64,000 nt of DNA, taken from assembly GCA_026874595.1 (NCBI GenBank), contig CM049318.1, positions 34,803,956 to 34,867,955 of the forward strand. Reading direction: 5' to 3'. The position numbers were made by a program, and so were the translations under genes. Numbering within the stretch: the first letter of the stretch is position 1; every line of letters starts with the position of its first letter. Shown here piece after piece: positions 1-13,732 of this stretch. The DNA is from Sipunculus nudus. Lineage: Eukaryota; Annelida; Sipuncula; Golfingiida; Sipunculidae. The notes under the pieces are model-generated. The model saw only the letters and a list, made by a program, of their open reading frames with translations. It was not told where the DNA came from and did not search any database.

Positions 1-241
1 TTCGACTATCGAATCCACAAGTATGAGTAACATGATATGTTTATGATGATTAAGTATAAAGGAGTGTTGACAGTGAGTGTAAATTATTCACGAAGGTTTT
101 TTTTTTCGCGATAAGTTTATTTACCCCTTGATCTGGATTATCTTTTTTTACATTTTACAGATAAACATTTTCATCTGTTTAAAGAACTGAAAAACTGATC
201 AAAAAGTAACATAATATTTTCATATTTTTCTTATATCTCAG
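1..241. other. non-coding left edge, probable intron
   Basis: No coding signal is visible. The stretch is AT-rich and ends in a pyrimidine-rich tract and an AG at 240-241, which fits a 3' splice site for the mucin-like exon that follows. It is therefore probably the end of an intron of a gene that starts outside the window. Confidence 0.55.
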
Positions 242-1362
242 AATCAACAACGGTGAGCCCAGACTTAACGACAACGCCGACAAGCGTAGCAACTACTGGA
301 ATATCAGCTACAACTACTGAAGCTGCACTTATTTCCTCTTCAACCGACACACTGACTACAACAGAACAAGCAAGCATAGAGACAACGCCAAATGACACGA
401 CTTCTGCCGGTGTCATGACCAACGTATATACGTCAGCACCGAGTAGCCCAAATGTGAGTGTTTCATCCCCTGGAGCCATGACTCAGCCGACCGGAAGTGT
501 ATCTCAAAGCACATTCACGGCGACCAAACCGGTATCTACTATAAATACGACATCGTCAACGTCATTGACCAGCATCGCTATAACTTCTTCAAAGTTCTTG
601 ACGTCACTGTCTCAAGAGCCAATCACAAGCACGCACGTGCCTACGCTGCAGACTACACAGGGAGCCACCGCTTCAGAAACGTCTCAAACGACAGAGCCAA
701 TCACAAACACGAACGTGTCCACACTGCAAACGACTCAGGGTGCCACTGCTGCCAAAACGTCTCAAACCACGGAGCCGATCACAAACTCGCTCGTCACCAC
801 AACGCAGACCACTCAGGGAGTCACCGATGTTGAAACGTCACAAACGACACAGTCAATCACGAGCACGCACGCTACCACACTGCAGATCACACTGGGGATC
901 ACCGCTACAGCAACGTCACAGACCACACAACCAATCACAAGCTCGCACGTGACAACACTGCAGACCACTCAGGGGGTCTCCGGTGTGGGAACGTCACAAA
1001 CCTTGCAAGGAACATCAGAAACCACAGAGCCGATAACAAGCGTCCAGGTGACTACAGATGGCACTATGAATCAATCACACATGTCAACAGCTGATACTAC
1101 TACCGTATTCGAGATAGCACAAACCGTCTCGATCTCCGGGAAGGTGAACAATTCTTTCAAGCAATCCGTCACAGTGACGTATGACATAATCGATTCTGAT
1201 GATCGTCTCAGTGCAATAATGATGGGATATACATGGATGTCTTTTGTCATCTTCTTCTTTACTGTTATACTGGCTGGGGACATCAAGACATTCAAAGATA
1301 ATCTTAAACAAATGAGACAAAACTTAAGTAGCAGGTTTTGTCGTTCAGACCATGTGACTTAA
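242..1362 (+). CDS. mucin-like membrane protein, terminal exon (partial)
   Basis: This is probably the last exon of a gene whose 5' part lies to the left. The frame is open from the acceptor AG at 240-241 (phase 1) to TAA at 1360-1362; there is no convincing ATG at the start, so an internal exon start is preferred. About 300 residues are almost only Thr, Ser, Gln, Ala, Val and Pro, as in heavily O-glycosylated mucin stalks. Between roughly 610 and 1050 a 26-residue (78-bp) repeat built on TTLQTTQG and SQTTEPIT occurs five to six times with divergence. A short non-mucin stretch (SGKVNNSFKQSVTVTYDI) leads to a hydrophobic segment (MSFVIFFFTVILAG) and a basic tail of about 27 residues. The layout suggests a cell-surface type I protein with a mucin stalk. 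The N-terminal domains, and so the function, cannot be seen. Confidence 0.7.
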
Positions 1363-1734
1363 AGACGCATAAACATATACACGATATGCTTTTTATTTCA
1401 TGATTTCCAGAAATTCATCCAAACACACGGACTTCCTATCTCTATTTCACTGCCTCTACGTTGTGTAAAGCACTACTTTGTATGTCTGTATACCATAAAT
1501 AGTCTGCCTGACCGGAAGTCCCGATCATGCGCATACGCGACAACTTTAAAACAAGAAGAAGAAACACCGAAGAAAATCTAGTTGGAAGCTTGAAAAAATT
1601 GTGATTCACGAAATTGCGCGGTACGGCCACCAGGTGGCGTGCTCGAGAAATTTTTGCTTTGCGCCACAGATCGCGCCCGATGCAAATTCCTTTATACCTG
1701 TGTACAGGAGTAGGTAAATAGTTAAGAACAAAAT
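1363..1734. other. intergenic stretch, nothing recognised
   Basis: This follows the mucin-like stop codon and should hold its 3' UTR. No canonical AATAAA is obvious close to the stop. No coding or repeat structure was recognised. Confidence 0.4.
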
Positions 1735-3640
1735 TTGACAATCAGCATTGTAATCTTATGGGTCAATGCTCTAAGGTTAAATTACCGACTCAAGTGTCAT
1801 CAAGGAACCTTCCGGATAGATTTGGATTTTTTCACTACTAAGCTTTCGACAATTCGAGCGAATGAAGAAGCTCCTGGTGACCAGAACTCTAAAATTTATC
1901 CGCTTGAAAGATCACCAGTGAATTCAGAGATATCTCATTTTTCACCATCATCAACAACTGAAATTTTGAAATTATTAATGAACTCCCCATCCAAATCGTA
2001 CAGACTAGACCCGATACCAACGTGGCTTCTGAAAGAATGTGCTGAACAGATTGAGCCTTTAGCAACCGCAGTAATATACAATTCATTGTGGGCTTCAGTC
2101 GTCCCATCCTCTTTAAAATCAGCACATATTACTCCCCTGCTGAAAAAAAGAAAAAAAGAGGGACTAGACGTTCAAAAATTACAGGCCGGTTTCAAATCTA
2201 CCGTTCATACCAAAACTGTTAGAGAGAATTTAGTCCTGTCGGTTTGAGACCTATGTGAATGACAACTCTGTAAATGATCATTTTCAGTCAGCTTACCATA
2301 CTTTCTATTTAACAGAGACGGCTATAATTAAGGTTCAGAATGATATAACTGACGGATTGGATAAGGGGTCTGTCGCTGTGCTCGTTATGCTGGACATTTC
2401 TGCTGCTTTCGACACAGTTGACTATTCGGTATATTTTTTTTTCACGCCTTGAAACAACTTTTGGGATATCAGGTACGACCTTAGCATGGTTATCTTCATA
2501 TCTGGAAGACAGATACCAGACCGTTGTGGTTGATGGAGTGACATCTGACCCGAAGGCTTTGCGATTTGGTGTTCCACAAGGCTCGGTGCTGGGTCATAAT
2601 TTATTTAGTATTTATATAAAGCTATTGGCGGAATCGATACGTTACTACAAAATGCAATATCATTGTTATGCCGATGATACCCAAATTTACTTGTTTGTCA
2701 TACCTGATGAAAACTGGTCAGAACTGCTAGGATCACTTGAATCCTACAACAATCATATTAGAAGTCGGATGACTTGTAATAAACTCAAGTAAAACGCTAG
2801 TGAAACTGAAATTATCGTTTTACATTGAAAAAAGGTACGTAACATGTACTCAATATCAGCCTCAATATAGATGACTCTGATGTAACACCATGACACCCAG
2901 TTTTCCATGGAGACGCAAATTAATTCAATTTCAAAATCATGTTACATACACTTTCGCAAAGTCAGTCGGTATATGAACTTATATCACAGTTGATGCTTGC
3001 GAGACACTTATCAATGGACTTGTCACTTCAAGATCGGACGTTGGAAATGCGTTACTAAATGGAGTGCCAGTTACTCTCATCAGTGGATTACAGCCTATTC
3101 AAAATACTGCTGCCGTGATAATAATTCGAAAGTCGAACTCCTCCCATATTACCACGACACTGAAACAACTGCACTGGATACCAGTGGAATGTCGGATTCG
3201 GTTCAGCATTCTTTATACCATCAAAGTATAGAACGGTCAAGCTCATCATATTAACACGATCTTCTTGTCAATACATTCCTGCAAGGTCCTTGCGTTCTGC
3301 AAAAAAGGGCTTGTTGACAACACCGACGGCTCGGACTTTTACATTCGGAGAGAAATGTTTTGGAATTGCTGCTCTGGGTCTGTGGAACAGTTTACCTGAC
3401 ATCATTAAACATGCCGATTCTTTAGCTGTTTTTTAAATCGGGTCTTTAAACGCATTTATTTAAGTCCTACAATATTTAAACTCTTACATGTACTAATTTT
3501 CACTAGTCTTACTTTTAATATTATTGTACGTTCGAATGTAGCTTTTATGCTTTTTACTGTACAGCGCTTCAGAGCAGGATTTTATCCTGTATATAGCGCT
3601 ATATCAATACTATCAATAATAAAAATAATAATATTTTTTA
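1735..3640 (+). mobile_element. degenerate CR1/L2-like LINE, reverse transcriptase region
   Basis: A dead non-LTR retrotransposon. Reverse transcriptase motifs appear in the right order but in at least three frames: the early block (SKSYRLDPIPTWLLKECAEQ and VVPSSLKSAHITPLLKK) near 1990-2150, the block with ETAIIKVQNDITDGLDKG and VMLDISAAFDTVDY near 2310-2425, and the block with FGVPQGSVLGHNLFS and the catalytic YADD (2667-2678). A frameshifted trace of the conserved C-terminal LHWIPVECRIRFSILYTIK lies near 3165-3225. The 3' end has the phrase tatagcgctatatcaa and a short AAT-rich tail (about 3605-3640), the usual ending of this group. The endonuclease and ORF1 are missing, so it is 5'-truncated. 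Stops and frameshifts make it inactive. Confidence 0.85.
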
Positions 3641-3659
3641 GCAGAAGAAAACACTTCAC

Positions 3660-6600
3660 AGAACGGCATGCCTTCCAATTCCCGAGGACCGCACAGTAAA
3701 TCTCGGTGAATAGGCAAATATTGTCGTCATTTTTTAACAGCGCTTTAAGGCATACAAATACGCTGTTACCTAAAAAATACCAACAGTTATGTCTGTTTAT
3801 TTGAAGGGAAAGTTAAATCTTGTGAGAAAAAGATACCGACGTAACTCATAGAAATAAAGCTGCCTGCATCTTTGTTGAATTACTGACTGAGTCTCCCAAG
3901 CCATGCGATGAGCATGAAATTCCGGCGATTAACGTAGAGATAATAATAATAATAATAATAATAATAATTCACTTGATACCGCGCCTTCTTCCAGCACTCA
4001 GTGTTGCTCAGGGGCGCCTTGCAATAACATGTTTTTTTTTAAAGTTAAACTTTAAGATGAGATAAATAAAAAAAAATATATAAATACTAAAAGAGCGTTA
4101 GAATAAGTTTATTAGTAGTGAAACTGACAAGAGAAGTTGTCAAATCATATGCGAAGCTAAAAGTCTTTAGTTTCTTCTTGAAAATGTCATATGAGTCGCA
4201 CATTTTACAGCCATAAGCAACTGATTCCATAACATTAGTGCAGCGACTGCGAAGGCGCGGTCTCCATAGAATCTCTTTCTGGAGGCTGGTTGCTGCAGAT
4301 GTAACTGGCTGTTTGATTGAAGACTCCTTGATGGCACATATGGGGACACAAGCTCGGACAAATTTGCGTGGGCTAAACCATTCACACATTGATAAGTTAA
4401 ACACAAAGCCTGGAAATTGAACCGATGCTTAAAAGGAAGCCAATGGAGACCTCTCAGATGTCCTGTGATGCTGTCACTCATACGGTTCCTGGTGATTATC
4501 CGAGTTGTACATTTATGAAAGCGCGGTGGTTTAACGATCTGCGCAGCTTGTACATTGAGAAGAAGTGAATTGCAGCCATCAAGCCTTGTTGAGATAAAGG
4601 CATGTATCAGTCGTTCTGTGGCGTCACGTGTAAGCATGTGTCTTACTTCCGTTATGTTATGAAGATAGAAGAAGGATGTTTTGCAGATATGACGAACTTG
4701 CTCTTCCCTTGTTGCAGCCTGGTCCCACTTTGATTCCAAGTTCCTGATACTGGGGCTAGCAAAGATAATATCGTCTCCAACATTTTAAAAATATTCTTTC
4801 GTTTTTAATTTCTGGCTCGAAGGTTAATAATATTCAGATTGCCGGCTCTGCACAACGATACCAATGCAAAAGGATTTATAGCCACTTGAGTGCTACAGTT
4901 TTCCGTATGACTCGGGTTATGACTCAGAGTAGGCCCTATCAGTCAATTATATATGATTACAGAGTCAGACATTACAGCTATAATAGAGGCCCTGAGTCGA
5001 AGTAGGGAGTTAGCATGTCCTTGGGTGAGAATTATTTAACATTGAAAACCTGGGTGAATCCGAGCGGTAAAATATAGACGGTCCTGGAGAACAATTACTT
5101 GTCATCGATGGCCCGGTGATTCATCACACAGACATTGAGAGCAGTGACATTTTGCCATCAGCGTTTATTCGCACATAATAATACAAACAGATGTCCGGGG
5201 ACCTGTCACCTCAAATATCCGCTTTAAATGCTTTTTATTATTAAAATACAACATGGACGTACATTTTACATAAATATATAACATGAACGTATATTTGAGG
5301 TTTTGTATAAATAACCCTTTTAAAACAGGGATTCAAGAATTTCCCGCATGTCCGTGCAAGGTTTCTGGTTTCTGGTAATAGATACAGTAATTAGCTATAA
5401 GGACTCTGCGAGCTACAGAATATCTCATTGAACCGGTCATGACCCCGTGTCATCAGGGTCAAACTAGCTGTAACATGGCTTACGTAGATTTAAATAGGAA
5501 AATCTTATGACAGCAATGAAGAAGCTCTTTCGTAAAAATGTTATGATTAGGCCTTGAAGGTTTCTGGTATGTCATTCAAAGTAATAATTATACGTGGGGC
5601 GGATGCGCTGGCGAACTTTTGTCCAGTGTGGATGAATACAAGTATTTGCCTTATTACAGCGACAGTGTCCTATTTAAGAACGTAAAGTAGTTCCACGCGA
5701 TTTTGGCTGAATACTATTTGTCTATGAAATTTCCATATATTTGTCATCAATATTATAATAACCATAACACCGTAAATGTACTTTATGGGTGAACCCTACG
5801 CTTCGCTATGGAAAAGATTATGAACAAAATTGATGGTCTACTTTCTGGTGGAGATTTCTACGGTCAGTGGTTTAAGCAATGTCAGAGTGACATGCCTTCC
5901 AATGATTGAAGACCGTCCTGTAAATCTCGATGAACAGGTCAATATTTCGTCATTTTTTACCAAGATTAAAGCATACAGATAAGCTGTTACCCGAAAGAAA
6001 GACCAACAGTTTTATAAAAAAAAAAAAAAAACACACACGCATATCTTGTGCGAGAAAGGTACCAATGTAACTCATAATACTGTTTGATAAAGCTTCCCGC
6101 ATTTTTGTTGAATAACTGACCTCGAGTCACCCATGGATTTATTTAATTGACATTTAAGTCATGCGTTGCGCGTGAAATTACTAGCATTACCGTATAGATT
6201 TGATTTCACACGTATTCTTTTGTTTTAATTTCTCACTTGCAGTCTTTTAATTGTCAGATTGCCGGCTCTACAATCGGTAACGTCGTGCTAGGATGTGTAG
6301 CCACTTAAGAGCTGCAGATTTCCGATTGACTCGCGTTATGACTTTAAGTAAGTCCTTTATATGATAACTTGGACGAGAATTATTTAATATAAAATATACC
6401 TAGGTGTGGCCGAAATATAGACGGTCCTGGAGAACAATTACTTGTTATTGATGGCTAGGTAATTAATCACAGACAAGGAGAACAGTGACTTTTTGCTAAC
6501 GGCTTATATTCGCACATAATAATACGAACAGGCACCCGGGGACCTGTAACATTATATATCCGCCTTAACTGTCTAACGTACTCGGGTTAATATATCCCTT

Positions 6601-9600
6601 TGAGGACAAGCGGGGCTTTTGTTGAAATTTCTGCCCTATCTTAGTTAAACGCTATTTGTGTATGAATCTTTCGTAACTGGTTAAATGATTTTGTACAGCG
6701 TCATGCTAGGGTCAGTGGTTCAAAAGATGACAGGTGACATGCATTCCAATGCATTTAAGTTCTCGATGAGCATGCAAATATATTCTTCCTATGATAACGC
6801 CTTAAGGCGTACAAATTCGATTACTACAGTCAATGGTTTACTTAAAGGTGCAAGAAGACTTCTTTTACTAATATTAAATATATTTATAGTAATAGCCGGT
6901 TATGGGATTTTGGCCCTGTGGTACAAGATATGTTAGATTGACACACCTTGAAATACCCGGACGACCGCATCGTAAATCTTGATTAATATGCAAATATTTT
7001 CTTCATGTTCGACAGCGCCTTTAGGCGTATAAATCCTTTTTTTCTGAAAAAAAACCCGAAAGTTCTTATGTTACTTTATTAAAAAAAATTGTCGTGCTAA
7101 ACCGATTCCTATACAACTTCCACATCCCGTCGATAAATTTGTCTGCACTTTTGTTGAGTTACTGGCCACAAATCTACACGGATTATTTAAGCTGCAGCAA
7201 AGTCATGCAATGCGAATAAAATTACGACGGTTATCAAAGGGACAGGATTTACAAATTCACCCATATTCTTTTAATTTCTGATTCGCAGATTGCCGGCTCT
7301 GGGCATCGATGTCGTTGCAAAAGGATTGACGGCTATTTAAGTGCTGCAGATTTCCGTATGACTTGGGTTATGACTCAAAGTAGGTCTTATCAGTCCAGTG
7401 TGCATACCGGATTTATGACTTTAGCAGAGGCCTCTGGTCGAAGGTCAGTGGTAACATGTCCTTTTAACGAGAATTATTTAGTATCGACCCTCTTGGAGGG
7501 AAACCGAGCGGCGAAATAAAGACGGCCTTGAAGATTAATTACTTGTTACCGATACCCTGGTAATTGATTACAAAGACATGGAGAACAGTGACATGGCTTG
7601 CACATAATAATATTCAAATAGGGATCCGAGGATCTGTAACCTTATATATCCATTTTGTTGTATATATTTGTATCATGTGCGCTTATTTGCCTTTATTAAC
7701 ACCAATAGCATGCAAACACGGTAATTATACATGTGTTGTATCTTTAACTGATCCGATTAAGTAGTTAAGCTTATCAAACATATGTGATAAATTATATATT
7801 TTATACATAAATGTCTAACGTTAAAATGTCCGTTTATGAACAAGCAGCGGTTTTGTATTGTTAAATATATACAATATGGACGTACATATTACACAAGAAT
7901 ATAACATAGGAGTATTTTGGAAGTTTTGTACAAATTCCCCATTAAAACCAAGATTTAAGAATGTTCTGCTAGTCCATGCAAGGTTTTCTGTCATAGGCAA
8001 TAGCTGCAGTAGAAAGATACGGAAAATCTCTGTTTTACACGGTCAGGACCCCGTGTTATCAAGGTCAAACTAGCTGTCAACATGGCTCTCGTAGATTTAA
8101 ATTGGAAAATCATATGACAGCAATGAAAAAGCTCTCTCGAGACATTATTATTATTAGTACAACATGAAGGTTCCTGGTAAGTCATTCTGAGTAATTTTAA
8201 CGCACGAGACGCATCCGTTGCCTAACCCATGTCCAGTGTGGATGTAGAGTGTGGATTTGCCTTACTACAGCGATATTGTCCTATTTAAGAACTTATAGTA
8301 CTTTCTCGCGATTTTGGTTAAAAACCTATTTGTTTGTGAATCTTTCGTATATTTGTCATCCATATTATAACAGATATAACACCTGAGGGAAAGCTTACTT
8401 TATGGGTGAACCCCACATTTTGCTACTGACAAGATAAAGTAAAAAAATGGATAGGATAGCCTGAGCGACAGCAAGGAAGAGGCTCTTTTGCAACAATATT
8501 ACAATTAGGCTGCGAGGGTTCTATGCATGTCATTCGGAGCAATTACAACACGTGAGATGAAAACATTAGTTAACCTTTGTCGTTTGGATGAATACTTGTA
8601 CATACCTTATTACAACGACAGTTTCCTATTTAAGAACAATGAGAATTTCTGTCGATTTTGGCTGAACACAATTTGTGTATGGATCTTTCGTATATTTATC
8701 ATCCATATTATAATGATCATAACAACTGAGTCGAAACTTACTTTACAATAGAACCCAACGTGTTTCCATGGACACGATTATGTAAAAAATGGATGGGATA
8801 GCCAAAGCGACCTCAGATGAAGATTGCTCCTTTTTTTGCATAGAGTCCTGCATCTTTCTCGTTCAGTTTGCAACGGCCAGTGCTTTAACAGATAACAGGT
8901 GACATCCCTTCCAATGCCGAAGGGCCACAATTTAAATCTCGATGAGCATGCAAACATATTTTTAATCGGTATTGACAACGACATAAGGCATGCACATGCG
9001 GTTTCTGCGGTTACTGGTTCACTCAAAGGTGCAAGAAGACTTCCTTAACGAAAACAAAGGTATAGGGAACCAATAATAGCTGGTAGCGGCATTTTTGCCG
9101 TTTGGTGCCGGAGATGCCAGACGGAAATACCTGCCAATGCCCGAGGACCATACTGTAAATCTCGATGAACATGCAAATATACTTTTCATATGTGACAGGA
9201 CCTTAAGGCATATAAATGCGTTGTTTCTTTTGGTTCTTTATAAAAAAAAAATCTATCATGTTGACATCAAATATTGATACTCCTGAAGAATACAAACCTG
9301 TGTTACTTTAACAGATACAACGACCGGCATTTATATTTATTTTTTTTTAAATATGTGAAGAAAAGATACCGTTGTAGTTCATTATATAAAAAAAGTTGTC
9401 TACATTTTTTTGTATTACTGACCTCTAGTCCCTCGGACAATTTTAACAACCAAGCCATACTGTGCGGGAGAAATTACGAATTACGGCGGTTACCATGGTA
9501 ACAGAATTCATACATTTATACATACTCTTATGTTTTAATTTCTGACTCGCAGTCTAATAGTGTTAAGATTGCCGGCTCTGCACAACAATTTCGTTACAAT

Positions 9601-11860
9601 AGGATTGACGGCCACTTAACTGCTGCATATTTCGGTATGACTCGGGTTATCATTCAAAGGTGCCCATTCTCCTACCTTATGTAAAAGAATTTATGTGATT
9701 TCTCAACAACATGTTTGTAAACACAGCAATGTTGACAAAAATGTAATCTAAGGTGGTAGGTTGCACATATGCGGAGGTAGAAAGGTCAATTGTTGCAAAA
9801 TGCGATTTGCAAAGCTCTTGCTTATCTGACTTGCTGCAAGATGCCATTGTTGAATTTGTTTTTATTATTTTGGCGGTCCCCGCATATTGCAACACGTTGA
9901 TATAAACAAAACAAGCAGCCTGTGCGTTGATATCCAGTTTTTCTGGGTTATTTTTAATAAAAGCTCCAAGGGATTACCTTTAGTTTAAAAAGGTCAGATA
10001 GGTGATTGGGCCCATTTATGGTAGTTCTTATCAGTGTAATAAGTATACCTACGGATTTCCGGGTCTATGACTATAATAGAGGCTACCAGTCGAAGATCAT
10101 TGTTAACATATCCTTGGACGAGCATTATTTAGTATCGAACCTCTTCGGGGAGGCGGAGCGGTGAGATAAAGACAGCCTTGAAGATGAATTACTTGTTATC
10201 GATACTCCGGTTATTGATCACACAGACACGGAGATCATATGACTTTTGCCGTCAGCGGGTATTTGCACAAAATAATACACAAATAGTTACCTCAGGACAA
10301 GTAACATTTTATATCCGTTATGTCTAACGTGCTTGGTTATTATATGTTAAGCGCCCAAGCGGCGCTTTTGTATTGCTAAAAATATAAAACATGGATGATT
10401 ATATTACATAAATATGCAACATGGACATTTATATCACATAAAGAGACGGTTTAAAGAGATGTCAGATGACATGGCTTCCTATACCGGACGACCGCACCAT
10501 AAAACTTAATTAGCGTGCAAATATTTATATCCCATGTAGACAACTCAATAATCATTCGCATGCGGATGCTACGTCATTGGTTTAGCCAAAGGTGCAAACG
10601 GAGGTATTTTCCCTATAAATGGTACAAGCAAAGAGTATATCGGTAGCGGCATTTCGGCACCCTGGACCGCCTTGAAGAACAATTACCTGTTATCTATGGC
10701 CCGGTAATTGATCACACAGACATGGAGAAAAGTCACCTTGCCATCAGCGTTTATTTAATAATACAAACAGGACCCCGGGGACCTGTAACCTTATATATCC
10801 GCTTTAAATGTCTAACATATTTGATTATTAAAGTATCTCTTAAAGGCGGCGCTTTTGTATTGTTAAGATATATAGAATGGACGTATATATTAAAATATAA
10901 CTTGGACGTACATTTGAGGTTTTTTTTTATAAATCCCCCTTTTAAGCAGGATTTAAGAATTTTCCGCCGGTTCATGAACTATTAGCAAACAGTAATAGAC
11001 GGAAGCGGCATTTTGGCCCTCTGATAAAAGAGATGTCAGAGTGCCATACCTTTCAATACGCGGAGGACCGCATCGAAAATGTAGATAATATGTAAATATT
11101 TTGGTCATTTTTGACCATCAAGGTATAAAAATAAGTTATTAAAAAACAAAGACGGTTCTCACGTTTCATTATTAAAAAAAAAAAAAGATTACGACACAGC
11201 TTTTACATCCAGTTGATAAACCTGTCTGCATTTTTGTTAAGTTACTGTGCGCAAATCTACACGGGTTGTTGAGGTAACGGCAAGGTCATGCGGTGCGCAT
11301 GAAATTACGGTGGTTACCAAAGAAATAGGATTTACACATTCACCCGTATTCTTTTGTTTTACTTTACAACTCACATTCCAAAAATCTGAAGATTGTCTGC
11401 TCTGCACAACAGTAACGTCGCAATAGGATTGGTAGCAACTTCATTGCTGTAGTTTTTCCGTTTCCGTATGACTAGGAATACGACTTTAAGTAGGCCCTAT
11501 CTGTCGGATATTAATGCATACGGGGTCCCGGGTTGCTGACTATAACAAAGGCCTCCAGTAGAATGTGTGTTAACATATACTTGGACGAGAATTATTCAGT
11601 ATTGACCCCCTGAGTGAGTCCGAGCGGTAAAATATAGGCGGCCTTGAAGAAAAATTATTTGTTATCGATGGCCCTGTCCTTGATCACACAGACATTAAGA
11701 GCAGTGACGTTTGCACATAATAAAATAGGGACCTGTAACCTTATATATCGGCTTCCATTGATGTATATTTGTAACATGTGCGCTTATTTGTATTTAAATA
11801 AAAACACCGATTGCTTGCATCCTCGGAAATGATACTTGTGTTGTAGCTTTAACTTATTTA
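3660..11860 (+). repeat. diverged tandem array of a 1.0-2.3 kb unit
   Basis: At least five diverged copies of one complex unit lie head to tail on the same strand. Landmark blocks recur in the same order: a cttccaatgcccgaggaccg-type block near 3670, 5893, 6743, 6947, 8903, 9131, 10478 and 11050; a ctgcatttttgttgaattac block near 3865, 6095, 7145, 9395 and 11228; a ttgccggctctgcacaac block near 4840, 6260, 7290, 9570 and 11393; a gggacctgtaaccttatata block near 5200, 6540, 7630, 10775 and 11713. Spacing of the third block is about 1.4, 1.0, 2.3 and 1.8 kb. Scattered short open frames are not shared between copies and carry no recognisable domain. The nature of the unit (old satellite, tandem non-autonomous transposon or segmental duplication) is not clear. 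Apart from the nested LINE nothing else was seen in these 8 kb. Confidence 0.75.
3938..4780 (-). mobile_element. 5'-truncated CR1/L2-like LINE nested in the array
   Basis: On the minus strand an open frame (4739 to 4167) gives the C-terminal third of a CR1/L2-type reverse transcriptase protein: TSFFYLHNITEVRHML, ATERLIHAFISTRLDGCNSL, then ITGHLRGLHWLPFKHRFNFQ and LTYQCVNGLAHANLSELV. The end of the protein continues in another frame to about 4087. The 3' end on the minus strand reaches a (ATT)n tail, seen on the plus strand as (aat)n at 3939-3969. The two halves of an array unit resume on each side of it, so this copy inserted after the array had formed. The left border is set by the tail; the right one (about 4740-4780) is approximate. 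Confidence 0.85.
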
Positions 11861-11869
11861 ACACCTATG

Positions 11870-11876
<7 letters not shown>

Positions 11877-11954
<78 letters not shown>
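11877..11954. repeat. (TA)n microsatellite
   Basis: About 78 bases of nearly pure TA dinucleotide at the right edge of the diverged array. Confidence 0.98.
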
Positions 11955-11957
<3 letters not shown>

Positions 11958-11959
11958 CG

Positions 11960-13560
11960 TTCCATGTAACTTGCAAAGATAAGTTAAAGGTGAGTCATAT
12001 TAAATATGAGTTTGTGGTATTGAAAAATATTCACCTATTTCCGACAATTGAATGGTAGGATAAGCTTACTTAATAAGAAGAATATACACGCATTGCTAAA
12101 GGCCTTCTTCAGTACAAAAATAAAATGAAATACTGCTGTAGGTATATTTGTTAGCATGGATATGTATAAAATCAGGTATAATAAAATCCAGCTTTGTGGA
12201 AATAACCCTTAAAATGGAAATCAAAAGGCTGTAATCCTTCTGGCTGAGGGGCCCTATGCCAAACAGCAGCGTTATGGCCAAGGCGTTTGGGACGTCACAA
12301 CCAGAACACCGCCGGGTCGGTATTGATGTGGCATCAGTTAAGTTTAACACGATCTGGTAAAAATATGCAAGGGTATTGCGTCCACGGGTAGACACTTTTC
12401 AACTACCGACACCTGCACATGTATCTCTTAGACTTCAGTTCTGTGCCTCGAATTCCCCGACTCGGCTTAGACAAGTTGAAAATTGACACCACTCAGTCTG
12501 CACTATCGCCGTATCGGGAGTTCAACCGATGTGACATATGACAACCAACATAGATGTTTGTCGGTCGTGTAAGTATAATAATATCAAACTGATCAAGCAT
12601 TAAAGGTGTTATTGAATGTTTTTGAACGGTGCACGGAAATGTTGAAAAACTCTCCTACATGGTTTAAGACACTTATGACAGAAGAGGTCATGTTATATCT
12701 CGGTGCATGGTGAGATGGTGCCACGAAAAAATGGCATTAAAATTGAAGAGTATTGCGTCCACAGGTAGAGCCGTACCATCGAGGTGATGGTGTATGATCC
12801 TATACAAATAATGATCAACCCCACAAAAGGCAACATAAGGGTAATTTTGTATTATTAATAAATATTGTAATTTTTAAATTGTTATTTATTGTATTTCAAT
12901 TGTAATTTTCATAGAATTAAATCTACTATCAAAGCTATGTAACTAAGAAACGTATGGCTTCCAATCACATTCTTTTTTTTTACCTGGACAACATATAGTT
13001 ATCAAGTGTAATGTTTAATGTATAAGCAAACTTCAAGACTTGGCTAATCTTAGTTTGATTTAGACGCGATTTAACGCTTATCCGCATTATTCTACTTTTC
13101 TTCTGCAATTTATTTAATAAATTCTAACAAGTCAAACTATCAACAAAAACAACTAACTCAGTGTTTTCACATCATACCTGAATATAAATGTATTTCAAAT
13201 GTATTACTTTCATCTTGCTAACATTACAAGCTATAAGCAACATAATTAATTTGCTATTGTTTTTTTACTTGTTGACCAAATTCATTTTGCCTTTTGTTAT
13301 GTCAATATGACATACCCGTTGGCAGATGTTTTTCCTGTAAAACCCGATCATCAGCTAAATGAAACTGAGGCGCAAAAAGCAATAACATTTTTGTTTACTT
13401 GTATAATTTAAAATATGTGCATGGCTTTCATCAATTTAATTCCATTAAAACGTTTTGGGAATGTGCCGTCTGCATTTAAGAACTGTCATTAAACTAATAG
13501 ACTGTCATTTTAAATGACACATTAATAACATGCAGCTTTGGTTTCACAATCGGAACTTGC
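11960..13560. other. anonymous intergenic sequence
   Basis: No gene recognised. A minus-strand open frame at 12096-12395 (99 codons) matches nothing I know. Its 5' part shares the phrase tattgcgtccac-ggtag with 12750-12768, so a small local repeat exists here. The remaining sequence (12840-13560) is strongly AT-rich. Confidence 0.5.
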
Positions 13561-13732
13561 TTCCCCTCTTTTAATTATCAGTCGTCCCCGCTAAAAGCAA
13601 ACCTTCAAACAATCCTTAATGGCTGACCGCATCTGGTGGAAAGCTATGATCTCCCACAAAGAGACTTTTCTACGCTTGCCTACTCTATGTTCTCCTCTTG
13701 AGATCTTGGTACACCATTTCCTGTCGGTCTTC

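Noticed and set aside
740-952. 70-codon Arg/Pro-rich frame
   Set aside because: Out-of-frame shadow of the mucin repeat.
12096-12395. 99-codon minus-strand frame
   Set aside because: No family recognised and part of its sequence recurs as a short local repeat; left as anonymous sequence.
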